DNA from: Morchella semilibera
Taxonomy: Eukaryota > Ascomycota > Pezizomycetes > Pezizales > Morchellaceae
Length of the DNA stretch: 64,000 nucleotides
Direction: 5' to 3'
Assembly (NCBI GenBank): GCA_009192285.1
Contig: WBVU01000004.1
Location: 1,510,001-1,574,000, forward strand
Part shown: one piece after another, positions 1-10,562 of the stretch
Position numbering within the stretch: position 1 is the stretch's first letter
Layout of the letters: the number at the start of each line of letters is the position of its first letter
Program-made: the position numbers and the translations under genes
Notes under the pieces: generated by a model
The model's database searches: none
What the model was told of the DNA's origin: nothing
What the model saw: the letters and a program-made list of their open reading frames with translations, nothing else

Positions 1-2
1 GT

Positions 3-311
3 CTTGGGTCAAACAGAACAAGGTCATTTGGTTCTGGGGGAAGGAGAACAAGTTTTAATGATAAATTCAAAGAGATTGGGAACCAAGGGAGGGTCTTCTT
101 TGATGATTCGGAATTTACGGGAAGTAGTGCCAGTACTACGAGCGGGGAGGAGACAGAAGACAGAGAAGTTAAGGAGAAAGCCGATAGAGACACCGAGGGT
201 GAAGAGGATGACGGTGGTGAAGACGAAGAGGTAGTTTTGGGTTATGATCGGTCAGGAACAGAGAAATTCCAGGCTGACGCATTGGGAGGCGCGACAGGTG
301 TTGCGCCCTGA
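3..311 (+). CDS. C-terminal end of an unidentified protein with an acidic tail (partial)
   Basis: Reading from base 3 gives an open frame of about 102 codons with no start, ending at TGA 309-311. The gene therefore begins upstream of the window. The visible part starts with a basic, Gly/Ser/Arg-rich stretch (RTRSFGSGGRRTSF), then a Ser/Thr-rich stretch, and then a strongly acidic block rich in Glu/Asp (for example EGEEDDGGEDEEVVLGYDR). It ends with an Ala/Gly-rich tail. This bias is typical of a disordered nuclear or regulatory C-terminus, but I do not recognise the family. The two other forward frames either stop early or give a very basic, unlikely protein, which is why I prefer this one. 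It could also be a 3' exon whose splice site lies outside the window. Confidence 0.5.
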   Translation, partial: LGSNRTRSFGSGGRRTSFNDKFKEIGNQGRVFFDDSEFTGSSASTTSGEETEDREVKEKADRDTEGEEDDGGEDEEVVLGYDRSGTEKFQADALGGATGVAP

Positions 312-2144
312 ACACTTTGCGTTTTTGAAATCTCAAATTTCTTTTTGGAAAACTTGCGTCTATTTCCTTCATCTCTTATAAGGCTTGCATTCTTTGGAGT
401 TTCTACTTCTATATTTTTCATTTGTCAAGTGAGTTCGACTTAAGGTGCTAAGGGACGTTTTATATTGGAAACAGTATTCATTCATAGAATTTCTTTTGTA
501 TTTTGTTTTAATTATTATAAAAATAATTTTGGTACATGATTCCAAGAGACACGATTTATCACTCGATATTTAGAGTAAACTCTGGGATGTTCAACCAATG
601 GGTTGGTATTGTGGTACGCTGGGTATGTAGTTGGGACCGGGAAAAATACCCCCCCCCCAAATATCCACGAGTTTAGGAAATACAAGTGGAATGCGGCCTC
701 CGACCGCATATATAGCCATATACATTCCACTCCGTAATAATTCATCTCTGTTCATGGGGCCGATATAACCCTTTGGTGTCCATCCAGCCCAGCCTGTGTA
801 GGCTTTCGAACTCTCCGACTGTGCTCTTTGGGACAGTAACCGTAAGGACCCTTCTTAATGTATCAGCTTCCTTTCCAACCACGGGAGCGAATCTTTGCCA
901 ATATGCTTCTAGTACTAATATGCAAACTGCCTTGACCAGTAGAAATGCCTCCTGATGATGATGGACAAGCTTATATACTGTTTAGAAGATAAATTCATCT
1001 TTTTTTGAGCTAGACGCACAAGGAAAATTAGACCAAAAAGCCTGTGATAATGACGACCCATTTGCACCCTGTCCTTTGCACCCTGTCCTTTGCACCCTGT
1101 CCCAGTTTTCACCGTGCCCCAATTTCCTACCCTAACAGACAACTTGTGAGTAAAAAGAAAAACTCCACTAGTTATATATATATATAAAAAAAATCTATTT
1201 GCAACCCACCAAGCCAACCTCTGACAACCAAACCGATAAGTTTACGAAACCACTACACCCCACCGATCCAAGTGAGAATTTATAAATGAAAATACAAAAG
1301 TAAAGAGAGGGAGAGATATAGATAGAGAGAGAGGGGGGGGGGGGAATGAAAGTATATACGCTTTATAGCAACTGTTACCTTTCTCAAGTAGAAGAGATAA
1401 AAGCAGAATAAAGTATCCCATAAGTACAAAGCAAAAGATGAGGTCGCTGCCAAGGGGGTTAAACTACAAATGTTTCCCTCCCACCTTCTAGGAAAGCATT
1501 ATCATGGAGTTCAGATCAAAAACGCTAACCAGAGGTTAGGAACCAAAGAAGAGAATACCCAATCATACAAATGTAAAAACTCAAGAAAACGCCAACCAGT
1601 CGACAATTGTTCAAGAACAAAGGGTAAAATAAAAAAATAAAAAAAAGCAATAAACCCATGAGAAGAGTAGCACAGAACCGAAAATGCTAAGTCAAAATCC
1701 GGATAAAAGCCCAACTAGAAACGCAAAGAATAATGGACCCGTCCGAAAGAAGAACCAAAGAAATGTGCCATAGGAGAAGTAGAGGACCCTAAAACCCGGT
1801 GAAGAAAAGAAAAAGACGGAAACAAAGCCTTAAAAAGGCAAGAAAGGAAAGAAGGAAACGAAAGAAAGAAAGAAGAAAAAAACACCCTCCCATTCCCAGA
1901 CAATCTAAACTTAAAAACAATGAAAACTTTTTCTCTTTTTTAGCCCTGACCGTATGCTCCTATTCCCAAATGGGACCATAGAACCATGGCCAGCTGTTGT
2001 TTCCAGGGGCGATTCTGGAGCAACATCAGAAGTCATTTCGACAACTGCTGTTTCCTGTACAGTTCCTGCCTTCTGTTCCCACAACTGGTCGGTGTTTTGA
2101 CCGATGTCATCAGCTTCATCCCCATCTTCCTTCCGGCCATGTAG
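312..2144. other. Intergenic, no gene seen
   Basis: I see no protein with family character on either strand. The block contains a C run near 650, a short A/T dinucleotide stretch near 1175, a GAGA/G-run patch near 1310-1345, a 14-bp triplicate (listed separately) and A/G-rich sequence near 1790-1890. The last few hundred bases are probably the 3' UTR and flank of the phosphodiesterase gene that ends at 2145 on the minus strand. Confidence 0.6.
1061..1102. repeat. 14-bp tandem repeat, three copies
   Basis: The unit TTTGCACCCTGTCC is repeated three times without mismatch, 14 bp apart. It lies in intergenic DNA between the partial upstream gene and the 3' side of the phosphodiesterase gene. It is a minisatellite-like array. 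I see no further copies of the unit in the window. Confidence 0.9.
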
Positions 2145-4887
2145 TCAGGCATCACCACTGTGATCCTTTCTCCTGCTCCTCCAGCTCTTGACCTTTTTGA
2201 AAAAGCTCGAGGGGCGGCGAGCGACCGTGTTTTCGGTTACAACGTTTGTTGTAGCCCCACAGCATCCTTTTGTGCAAGAGTGATCACTCGAATCCCCAAG
2301 ATCAGGTGGAGATGATCTGGGCCTATCTATAATGGCCGAGTCGGTTGGCTTTTGTGCCGAAAGATGTTCGGACGAATGCTGATAGGTTGGCCTTTTTTCA
2401 CCTGAAGGCTTAAGGGCGTTGCCATTGGCCGACAAAGATTGGTTTGGCTGCGTTACTACTACTTTGACTTTCGATTGTTCAGTCGAGTCTGTTGACAAGC
2501 ATTGTTGTACTGATCTTTGTGAATCTACCCGAGTTGGCACACGGCTGTAAACATGATGGTCAGATTCCATGAGGACAGGCCCTAGTACGGATTGTTGGTG
2601 TGTCGTTGAGTTGTTTCTTGTCTTATCTAACCCAGTGTTTCCATTCCTGTTGCCACTTTCATCTGGAGAGTTCCCCACGCCCGTAGAGAGAAACTGCTTA
2701 GATGAACCATTTCCACTCAACCTGTTGTCTGAATTAGGGGCAAATGTTTCAATCTTCGCCGCCCATTTAGACTTATTCTCCTTCAAAACATCTACGCTGA
2801 ACTTCATTTCTGGCAGCACGTCCGACAATTGCTGAAATAATGGTACCGCAAATAAACTCATGAATCCAACTTGTGACTTTGCTAAGGCAAGCACTGATCC
2901 AGTAACTGGCGGGGCAACAAGTGATGTAGGTATTTTAAGATCAGTTTCCATTGTGGCCTGCCTAGAAAATTCATCAATCAAGATGGTCGCCCATTGCGCA
3001 GAACATTCGTGAACGCGAGCCTTACAAAGTCAGTAGTGCCTCACAAATCAAGGGTGAGATGATAAACTTACCACGTTGCTAATATCTGCACATTTGATCA
3101 GAAGGGCACAAATTAAGGTTTTGTGCTCGAAGATTATCTTTTTGTCCCAGGACTCCGAGCTGCCATCTTTCTCAAACATTTTCTTCATCTTATCCAATTT
3201 TCCCATGTATTCAAAGTGAAGGCCCATGTCCGTTGCTAGGATCATGTCAATCATTGCCTTTCTCAGTTCCAGGCACTTTGGCCAATATTTCCTCAAAACC
3301 TGAGAGAAAGCTGCACAATGAAAAGACTCCAAAACGGACTTGTCATTATACACCTGCGCAAGCGGGGCTTTCAGAGTCACCAAAAAAGCGTTGTTGACGC
3401 CAGGATGACCGACATCGTGGCCAATTGCAACTACAAGCAGAGTGAGGGCATCAAGCGGTGTGAGGGTATTGCTCAAGGAGTTTTGAGACAAACAATCTCC
3501 GGCACTCGATTCATCAGGAGCGAATGAAGGGAGAGCCTTCAACTGTAGCAAAAAGTAGAAAACAGCCTGGAGAACGTCTACGACATGCCTAAAGTTATGA
3601 TAAGGAACCTTTGGGTTGTATGAAGCTCGGCATGCAGTTAAGAAATCCATAATACGCTCTGAAGAAGAAATTGTTTAGCGAGTGTATATGCCCTCCTAGT
3701 GAAATAACCTACCAGTAGGAAGCCAAAATTCGTTAACTTCGGGCATTTGCAGAGCATGCTCGAACATTAATAAGGCTGAGCAAACAAGCTCCTCGTCGGT
3801 GAAATCGTGCGCAGAAAAGTTCCAACTACTAATTGCTTGTTTGATCTCCTCAATCCGAGCGGGTAATATTTTTGGTTGACTAAGCAAGGTGAGCCAGCGG
3901 TCGGGATTAGACTACAGTTGAAGGACCTACTTTCCACGATGAATAAACACCGTTTTCTTTGGTTTGCAAATGTCCATCATTAGCTCCGATACCCTGCGTG
4001 ATGATCAGCGAACACATTCCCTATAGAGATGGTTATAGCGAGCTTGACAAACATCTTCTCCCTCAAGTAGGCATATTCGCTTGTTTCCCGTGCAGACTTT
4101 TGCTCGTCTACGCGTTCGTCTACTCCAACCCATGAAACCTTTCTCGATTTTTGAATGTTTCTCCTGGCGCGATGACAATGCATATACAAAGCCTTTGCCC
4201 TATCCTTAGGGATGGGACTTGTCAAAACATCCATAGCTCCAAAATCAATGCACTCCAACTCCCGTCCCTCAAGAATTGATTCCTTTTCGTTGTTCCAATA
4301 CGGCTGCCCATTGCTTTGTCCCCCGCTAACAGGCGAAGATTCGCGATTGGTCAGGAATACAATAGGTACAACCAACCCTGACATGCGCTTATTCTCCATC
4401 TCAGCACAAATAAGTTTGAGAAGAGGAAGACCATAGAGCTTATCGCTGGCATCTACTCCAGAGTCATGTCTTCCTTCGTAATTATCAGTTTCTTCACCAG
4501 GTTGAGAGTCCCAAGGGATATCCAGTAGCACCAAAGTGGGTGATGGATCGTTCTTGTCCACATCGGAAAGTAATGATATGCATGAAGGGCCAGATACACA
4601 AATAGAAACTATTTTAATAAGGGAGAAAAATAGTTAACAAAACTGGCATAGTGATAGATATCAAGTAAATCATGGGGAAGAAACATACCAGAGCTGAAAA
4701 CCGAGAGAAGGCATTGCAAGTTTTGAATCACTTCCTCATGCTCGTCCTGATTTCCATCACTTCCGCCGCAAGACTCAGGGCCAGAGGAGATTGGCGATGG
4801 CAGAAAATCTTCTCTGTGTTGTACTCTATCCTGTCGGGCCCGACGATCAACATAGACAACATTATATTCAGTAGGATACGACACCAT
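2145..4887 (-). CDS. pdeB: High-affinity 3',5'-cyclic-nucleotide phosphodiesterase (PDE2/PdeB type)
   Basis: Hydrolyses cAMP to 5'-AMP and so damps protein kinase A signalling in the cytosol. Exons on the minus strand: 4887-4689, 4608-3993, 3879-3713, 3658-3072 and 3020-2145, summing to 2,445 nt (814 residues). The class I PDE HD domain is clear: HNFRHVVDVLQA, then the metal-binding motif IGHDVGHPGVNN, then CADISNV followed after an intron by ARVHECSAQWA. The N-terminal 250 residues begin VSYPTEYNVVYVDRRA and include PTLVLLDIPWD and a serine-rich insert. This is the conserved N-terminal domain of fungal PDE2 proteins. The C-terminal 200 residues are Ser/Asn-rich with a basic end. I chose ATG 4887 because it directly precedes the conserved domain; an in-frame ATG-like start lies at 4977. 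The exon 2/3 junction was chosen for phase and a CTAAT branch site and is the least certain. Confidence 0.9.
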
Positions 4888-5357
4888 GGCGGATGATGCG
4901 ACAGTAAGAAATGACCGCCGGCGCAGTTGAAGACTGGGACTAAAGTCTGACTGGCCACTTTTTGTTCCTGTATACAAGGCCTCAGAGCACGCAATAATCG
5001 ATCACAATGCGTGGTTACAACAATGGGCAAGTGTCAAGGCGGTGGGAAAGGAACGGATGCCGCACACAGCGAGCGGCAGGAGGGGAATAGGATCTATGAT
5101 GGAGCGACCGCAGTAATATATTCGCTCAAGGGAACAGGGAACAGAGAGAGTAGGAGAGGAAGGATGGGAGTAGCAGGAAGGGAAGCAACAGGATGGAGTT
5201 GAAGCAGGAAGGGGGAGGATAGGAAAGGGATCTGGATGCAGTGAGAAGAGCTGGCTGGCTGGCTGACTGACTGGGTCGTCAATTGGAGGCACCACCAGAG
5301 ACAAGAACAGTTCAAGCGAGACGTTCGTGGGTTGTGGGCCCAAGGTCAATGCGTAAC

Positions 5358-5388
5358 AACAGACAGACAGACAGACAGAGACAGACAG
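5358..5388. repeat. ACAG/CAGA tetranucleotide microsatellite
   Basis: Seven to eight units of CAGA, with one interruption (GAGACAGACAGG), in the low-complexity flank upstream of the phosphodiesterase gene. Confidence 0.85.
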
Positions 5389-5616
5389 GACGAGGGAGAG
5401 ACGGGAGACTCGAGAGATCGAAAAGTCGAACAGCGAAGACCAGGGGAGCAGGGGTAGGAAGAGAAGAAGCCAGGAGCCAGGAACTAGGAGATATTACTAG
5501 ACTCTAGTAGTGGAGGCAGCAAGAAAAAGAGCAGCAAAAAGCAGAAAGCAGCAACACAACAGTGAGACTCGAGACTCGGAGAAGGACTGTTCACCAAGTT
5601 GATACCCGGTTAGGAG

Positions 5617-5675
5617 TTTTTTTCTTTTCTTTTCTTTTTTTTCTTCTTTCTTTTCTTCTTTCTTTTCTTCTTTTA
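5617..5675. repeat. Polypyrimidine (T/C) tract
   Basis: About 60 nt of almost pure T and C on the plus strand, with repeated TTTTC and TTTCTTC units, followed by a GGGTT repeat near 5680-5700. This is a simple sequence repeat and not a gene. Confidence 0.8.
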
Positions 5676-5950
5676 TTTGGGTTGGGGTTGGGGTTGGGGA
5701 GGGGTGCTGTGGTTCACTCGTTCGTTGGTTGGCTTGTGGCTATGTGCTACTGTAGTTAGTACCAGGTGGGTAGCGGTGGTAATGGGGTTATCTAGAAGGG
5801 ATAAACAATCGGATGCAAATCCCCCAGGGTAGTGGCAGGCCGTGTGTGGGAGCGAGTGAGTGGGCAGGTTGCAGTAATTATGTTAATTATGTATGTGTGT
5901 GTGTTGTGGGCATGGGCGTGAGCGTGGAGCAGCAACAGTGGAAGTGAGAA

Positions 5951-5969
5951 GCAGCAGCAGCAGCAGCAA
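5951..5969. repeat. GCA/AGC trinucleotide microsatellite
   Basis: Six GCA units in a non-coding flank. Confidence 0.8.
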
Positions 5970-6341
5970 GTGTTAAAAGTCACGGTAACAAGGCAAGCAA
6001 GCAGGCAGCACGTCCGAGGAAAGAGGCAGCAGCAACACAGCAAGCACCAACCTGCTAATTAGGTGTGGGTGTGTCGGGGCGACTTTACATAGGGGGGGGG
6101 GTGGGGAATGGAAGGGGAATGGAAGGGTGTGAAGGACGCAGAAACGGGGATGTTCACTGTGTGGTGATGATGGTTGGCTGGAGGATGGTTTGGGGAAGGG
6201 GCAGCACGAGTGGGAAATGGAAGATCGCGAATTCTTCTGGAAGCTCGGAAGGAGAGGGTGGTAGGTGTTGCGACCAGAAGCTTATGCACGCTTGCCCCCG
6301 ATCGACGGCGAACGGCCAGAGATCTTGACAGCGGCCAACGA

Positions 6342-6363
6342 CAACAACAACAACAACAACAAC
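6342..6363. repeat. CAA/AAC trinucleotide microsatellite
   Basis: Seven uninterrupted AAC units, continuing into degenerate GAC/AAC units to about 6390. In one frame it would read as poly-Asn, but no supporting gene surrounds it. Confidence 0.85.
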
Positions 6364-8965
6364 GGCAACGACAATGACAACGACAACAATGTCATCGTCG
6401 TCGGCAGAGACAACGAATTGATCACGACAACAAGATACTTAGTACCAAGTGCACATACAGCTTTCCTCGTTGTTTAACTTCCTATTCACCTATCTACCCC
6501 TCTGCATCTTTCTCTCTTTTATCCCTACCAATTCTCCCCCGACATTATTACTGCACGTACCGGTATGTGCAGTCGAACCCCGACCGGTTAATTCCTTTTT
6601 TCAACTCTCCTCTCAAGCGGAGATATACATTTAAAACTTGGTCTCACTTACATACAGTAGTACCCCCCCCCCCCAATATTTGCAGAGTAACCCCAACTCC
6701 ATAACACACCAACAATATATTCCTTTAACCAGAGCAGAAACAACCATTTCTCTATTCTCACTCATTGCTGTGTCCGTCCAGCCCATCTAGATCTGAGGAT
6801 ACCTACATCAATTATGTTTCCACTTCCCTGTAGACTAGTACATGTAGTAGTACTCTAGAGGAACAACCCCGCGCTACCCAATCAGCGCCCGGGCCGTTTC
6901 GCAACACTTGTAACATCCCCGTAGCTGCGGCGCCAATCGCTCACAAAATCAAGAGATGTAGGTTCCTGCATGCCCGTCAACTTAGACCAATGGTTTTCAA
7001 TTATGATGGGGGCTACCTGCCTGTGACCACCCAGCCGCGCCGCCCCAACGCCCACCGAACGAAATTCTCCTTCCTTGAACCCTGTTGATGCGAGTACTGA
7101 TCCAATTTTCGGCCTGTCTGGGATGTTGTCTCTCCGTTTCTCACTTTGACTCTTTCTCACAAAGTACGAGAACAAGAGATATCTACCTAGAAGGGAGTAA
7201 GTACAACGTGGGGGCAGGAAAGAAAGGAATAAAAGAAAGGAATAAGCGGGCAGGAAGAGCGGAAGAAAGGGATATGACAAGGTAGTAAAGACTACTGGCG
7301 AAGCGGACAAAAACGAAAAATACCTTACATGTATTGTAGGTACGTGTAGGTTAGGTAACGTCATCCTTCTAGAAAACCCTCAAAGAGAATATTTCTAGAA
7401 TCTAGATGGAAAAAGTACATACAAAGTCGGAGTTTGGGCGCTCGAAAGCTTATTTTTACATCTAATTGCACAACAACGTCTTCGACCTCGACCAGCCTAA
7501 ATAACTCATCTCCCTTCTCCCCGTCCACCATGACGTGATTAATAGTTCCTACATGTATGTACCTATCCGGCTGTGACTACCCGTTATCTCGAAGCCCCTA
7601 TACGGGAAATCTTCCAGAACAGCTTCCAAGGCGTCGTGGGCTTTAACTCCCCAGATCCAAGACATATGGCTCCTTATCCCAAACAGACTACTCTAAACAT
7701 CGGCGTAGGTGGCTTCGGGCTGCGCCCCTAAGGGCGGGCTGAACTAGACCTTCTTCTCCGTGCATATTATAAGTTTTTTCCTTTTTCCTGTTTCCTTTTT
7801 TTTTTTGGAGGGATTATTGGAAGGGGAAGGGGGGTCCGGGAACCCTCCCTTCCTTCTAGAATTCGACCAAAACAGGTCTTGAAGTGTTTGCCGATGATTC
7901 TCCCCACGGTGGCACCCGTATGTAATTTTCTGCACACCATAATCAAATCTCCGAGTTCTAGAGTAGGATGTATATTTCGCCTTTACGCATATCAAGTACA
8001 TGTTCGCTAAGGAAACCATTTCGTCCAATCGATATATGTCGTTATAAAGATACATTATAGGAGGTCCTTCCTTTTCAAGCAGGAGTCATCTTTTCCCCAG
8101 CTGGCCAGCCCGAGGCTCTCTAGATCTCCGCACCTAGGACAGGGCCTGTTTCTGTTTTTGCTCTCTGCCAACCCCGTCGTTTTCTAACGATTGTTTGTGA
8201 TCTTCGATGCTAAAATTTTGCAAGTGCAGCTTAAGAGCCTTTACCTAACCAGGCCACTGTACTCGGCGACCCCGAGATCTCAGGATGTTTTGTCATGGCC
8301 TTCCTCGAGCTCTCTCCTTTCCCCTTCCAAAATAAAAACTGATCGAGAAGTAAAAACACACAAACGGATCCACAAAATTTAGGCTGAGGTTATTTCTTAC
8401 ATGCAGTTACTAAACTTTATCCGTCGTTAAATAAGTCCAAAAAGGGAACAAAGCGGCGAGATTTTACCGTCTGGCCGACATAAACTTCTTGTGCATGGTC
8501 GGCCAACCCAACGACATGTAGATACATGTACTACTACTATGTGTAAGATGATCTAAAAGATCACCCAGATGTAGCAAGGACAAGTGCATAAGCCGCAATA
8601 ACATTGCATACATGTACGCGCTCGATCTATTTGATACACTGACGTATTTAAATACACGTAGGCTCGTTTACCTTAAGGGCAATAGTCATCAATTGCAACG
8701 TGTGCTTACTTTAACGTACTGTCAACACTTTTGGGATATCTCGAAAGTAGTAGGCACTCGGTCCGAACATCCGGTTGAGAGCCTCACAATGTACCTACAT
8801 ATGTACATGTAAGTACCTCGATGTCCTTCTACGCGTGCTTTATACCTTCTGCATGTGCTATATATAATTAGGTCCAGCGTTAAAAGGACCAAGGGCCCGA
8901 GGAGGGTTCCGTAATGGTAAGCCTAAATTTAAAAAAAAAAAAATGGCTGTCAAAGAAGATACATA

Positions 8966-9154
8966 CAGCTACACCTCGCTATAAGAGGTTTCGCTATAAG
9001 AGACCCCGTTACAAGAAAAAAATCTTGCTGCAGGAAACAACACACAGGGTACACTCTGCTTTCTATATAAGGAATTTTTGGGGGCACTTTACTACAAGAA
9101 ACGGGGGCTGGCCTAGGCCTCTACCTTAGTGTTTCTTATAGTGAGGTCGGACAG
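8966..9154. mobile_element. Short non-autonomous DNA-transposon-like element (pogo/Tigger-type ends)
   Basis: A 189-bp segment is flanked by TA on both sides (8964-8965 and 9155-9156). Its ends form an imperfect 20-bp terminal inverted repeat: CAGCTACACCTCGCTATAAG on the left and CTGTCCGACCTCACTATAAG as the reverse complement of the right (14 of 20 match). The ACCTCGCTATAAG-type word is repeated just inside the left end (TTTCGCTATAAGAG). Pogo/Tigger-like Tc1-mariner elements are known for TA target duplications and CTCGNTATAA-like termini, so this is the best family guess. It has no coding capacity. It could instead be an unrelated MITE. Confidence 0.55.
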
Positions 9155-10524
9155 TACTACATACATACTCAACATATAAATAAGCTGACCACTTTTCCAT
9201 CCTGGGCATTCTCAGGCCTGACGTTAACGTACGGGCGCTCATGCAAGATGTAGATGGTCTTCGGAAACGTCCATAGATGACTGGAGAACCGGTAACCCGG
9301 ATCTGTTGCTGTCTCAACATTCTAAACAGTCAACTTTTTAGGAAATAATCCTCAAGGCACCTACATTCTAGGTACTCTAGGACCCCCAGGTGTAGGGTTG
9401 ACCAACCAAAAACCCCATTCCTGGTATCCAGTGCGGATGTGCGCCTTCCGCCTCATGTTTCCTATTCTCTGGGTTTTTCCCACTTCTTTTTACTTGAGGA
9501 TATTGTCTTCAAAGTCAATATGGTATCGCCACCGCGTCATTATCCCGCAGTCTACTCCGAGTTGAAACTCTGTTTGATTTCAAGCGGATGGGCGGGCTGG
9601 TTAGATCAGCTAGCGGCTCCCCCCAGAGAACAAAGCGGGGGCGGTTTTTCAGGCCGGTCGGGTCAATTCATGGGAGAAAAGCTAGCTCTTATAAGATGGC
9701 AAAACAAAACCTCTCAAGAAGGCCATATTTAGCTGCAAATTGTTATCGCCGATGGCTCTTGCGCCACTGGGGGGTGTTGCATTGATGTCTAGCCTACACA
9801 GTACGTACCAAAAATAGTGTCCTACATATACATATAATGTATCTCGAGGCATTAGAAATGTCAAATCGGAGAGAGGGCGTAAAACTTAATTATAATCCGT
9901 ACCGCGACAGGGAGAATTAGGTTACGGAAGGGAAGCGGTAATCAGAGACTTGCACGTCACGATATCTGTGTTACCTACCAGTGCCAACTTACAGTGCTAT
10001 CTCCGGTATGAGCACTCTACTAGATGATTATGAAAGAGACTTCTAAATATATATATCAGAAAATTGATCGGGAAACAACCTCCAAAGATACATGCAGGTG
10101 TAGCAAACCAACATGGCAATTTTTTCCAGCACCTACACACTACACTGCTCTAATTGCCGCTCTTATGCCTCCCGCACACACGGTTCAAAGGTCTTACACC
10201 CTGGGTGGCTTGCATAAGGCCCCCGGGGATATGGCTCTATTAGGAGAGCTCCCGGGGGAAGGCAGCTTGTTTTAGGTAGATAATAACTGCTCACCAATTT
10301 TTTTAATTTCTGGTAGCGATCAGTCTAGTAAGTCCGCCTAAAGAGTTTCTTTGAGCGGGCAGACATGTCACTCGAACCCTAACCTCTTAAACAGAAGAAA
10401 GTCGGAGAATCGTGCGCGTGCGCTACTAGTTCCGAGATGCGGGATGGACTTCCTCTTTGACCTGGGTTTCGGTACCCCCGAACTTTCGGTTCTGCCTGGT
10501 TTAGTATGTGAAAAAAAAAAAAAA

Positions 10525-10562
10525 AAGTATGGTCTCAACCCGAACATCCCCAGACCATACTT
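10525..10562. repeat. Inverted repeat (11-bp stem)
   Basis: AAGTATGGTCT at 10525-10535 is matched by AGACCATACTT at 10552-10562, a perfect 11-bp stem with a 16-nt loop. A-rich sequence precedes it and T-rich sequence follows, which extends the possible pairing. A second palindromic pair (CTTATAAGTGA / TCACTTATAAG) lies immediately downstream near 10602-10650. Possibly a decayed foldback element. Confidence 0.55.

Larger units (their letters stand above)
4888..6480. other. Low-complexity 5' flank of the phosphodiesterase gene
   Basis: No coding gene is seen. Read on the minus strand (the direction of the phosphodiesterase gene) much of it is CT-rich, as in many fungal promoters and leaders. 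It holds several microsatellites, listed separately: CAGA units, a T/C tract, AGC units and an AAC array. Small open frames here match low-complexity sequence and have no family character. Confidence 0.55.

Noticed and set aside
1061-1102. CRISPR-like array
   Set aside because: Units are directly adjacent without spacers, and the genome is eukaryotic. No CRISPR array is present in the window.
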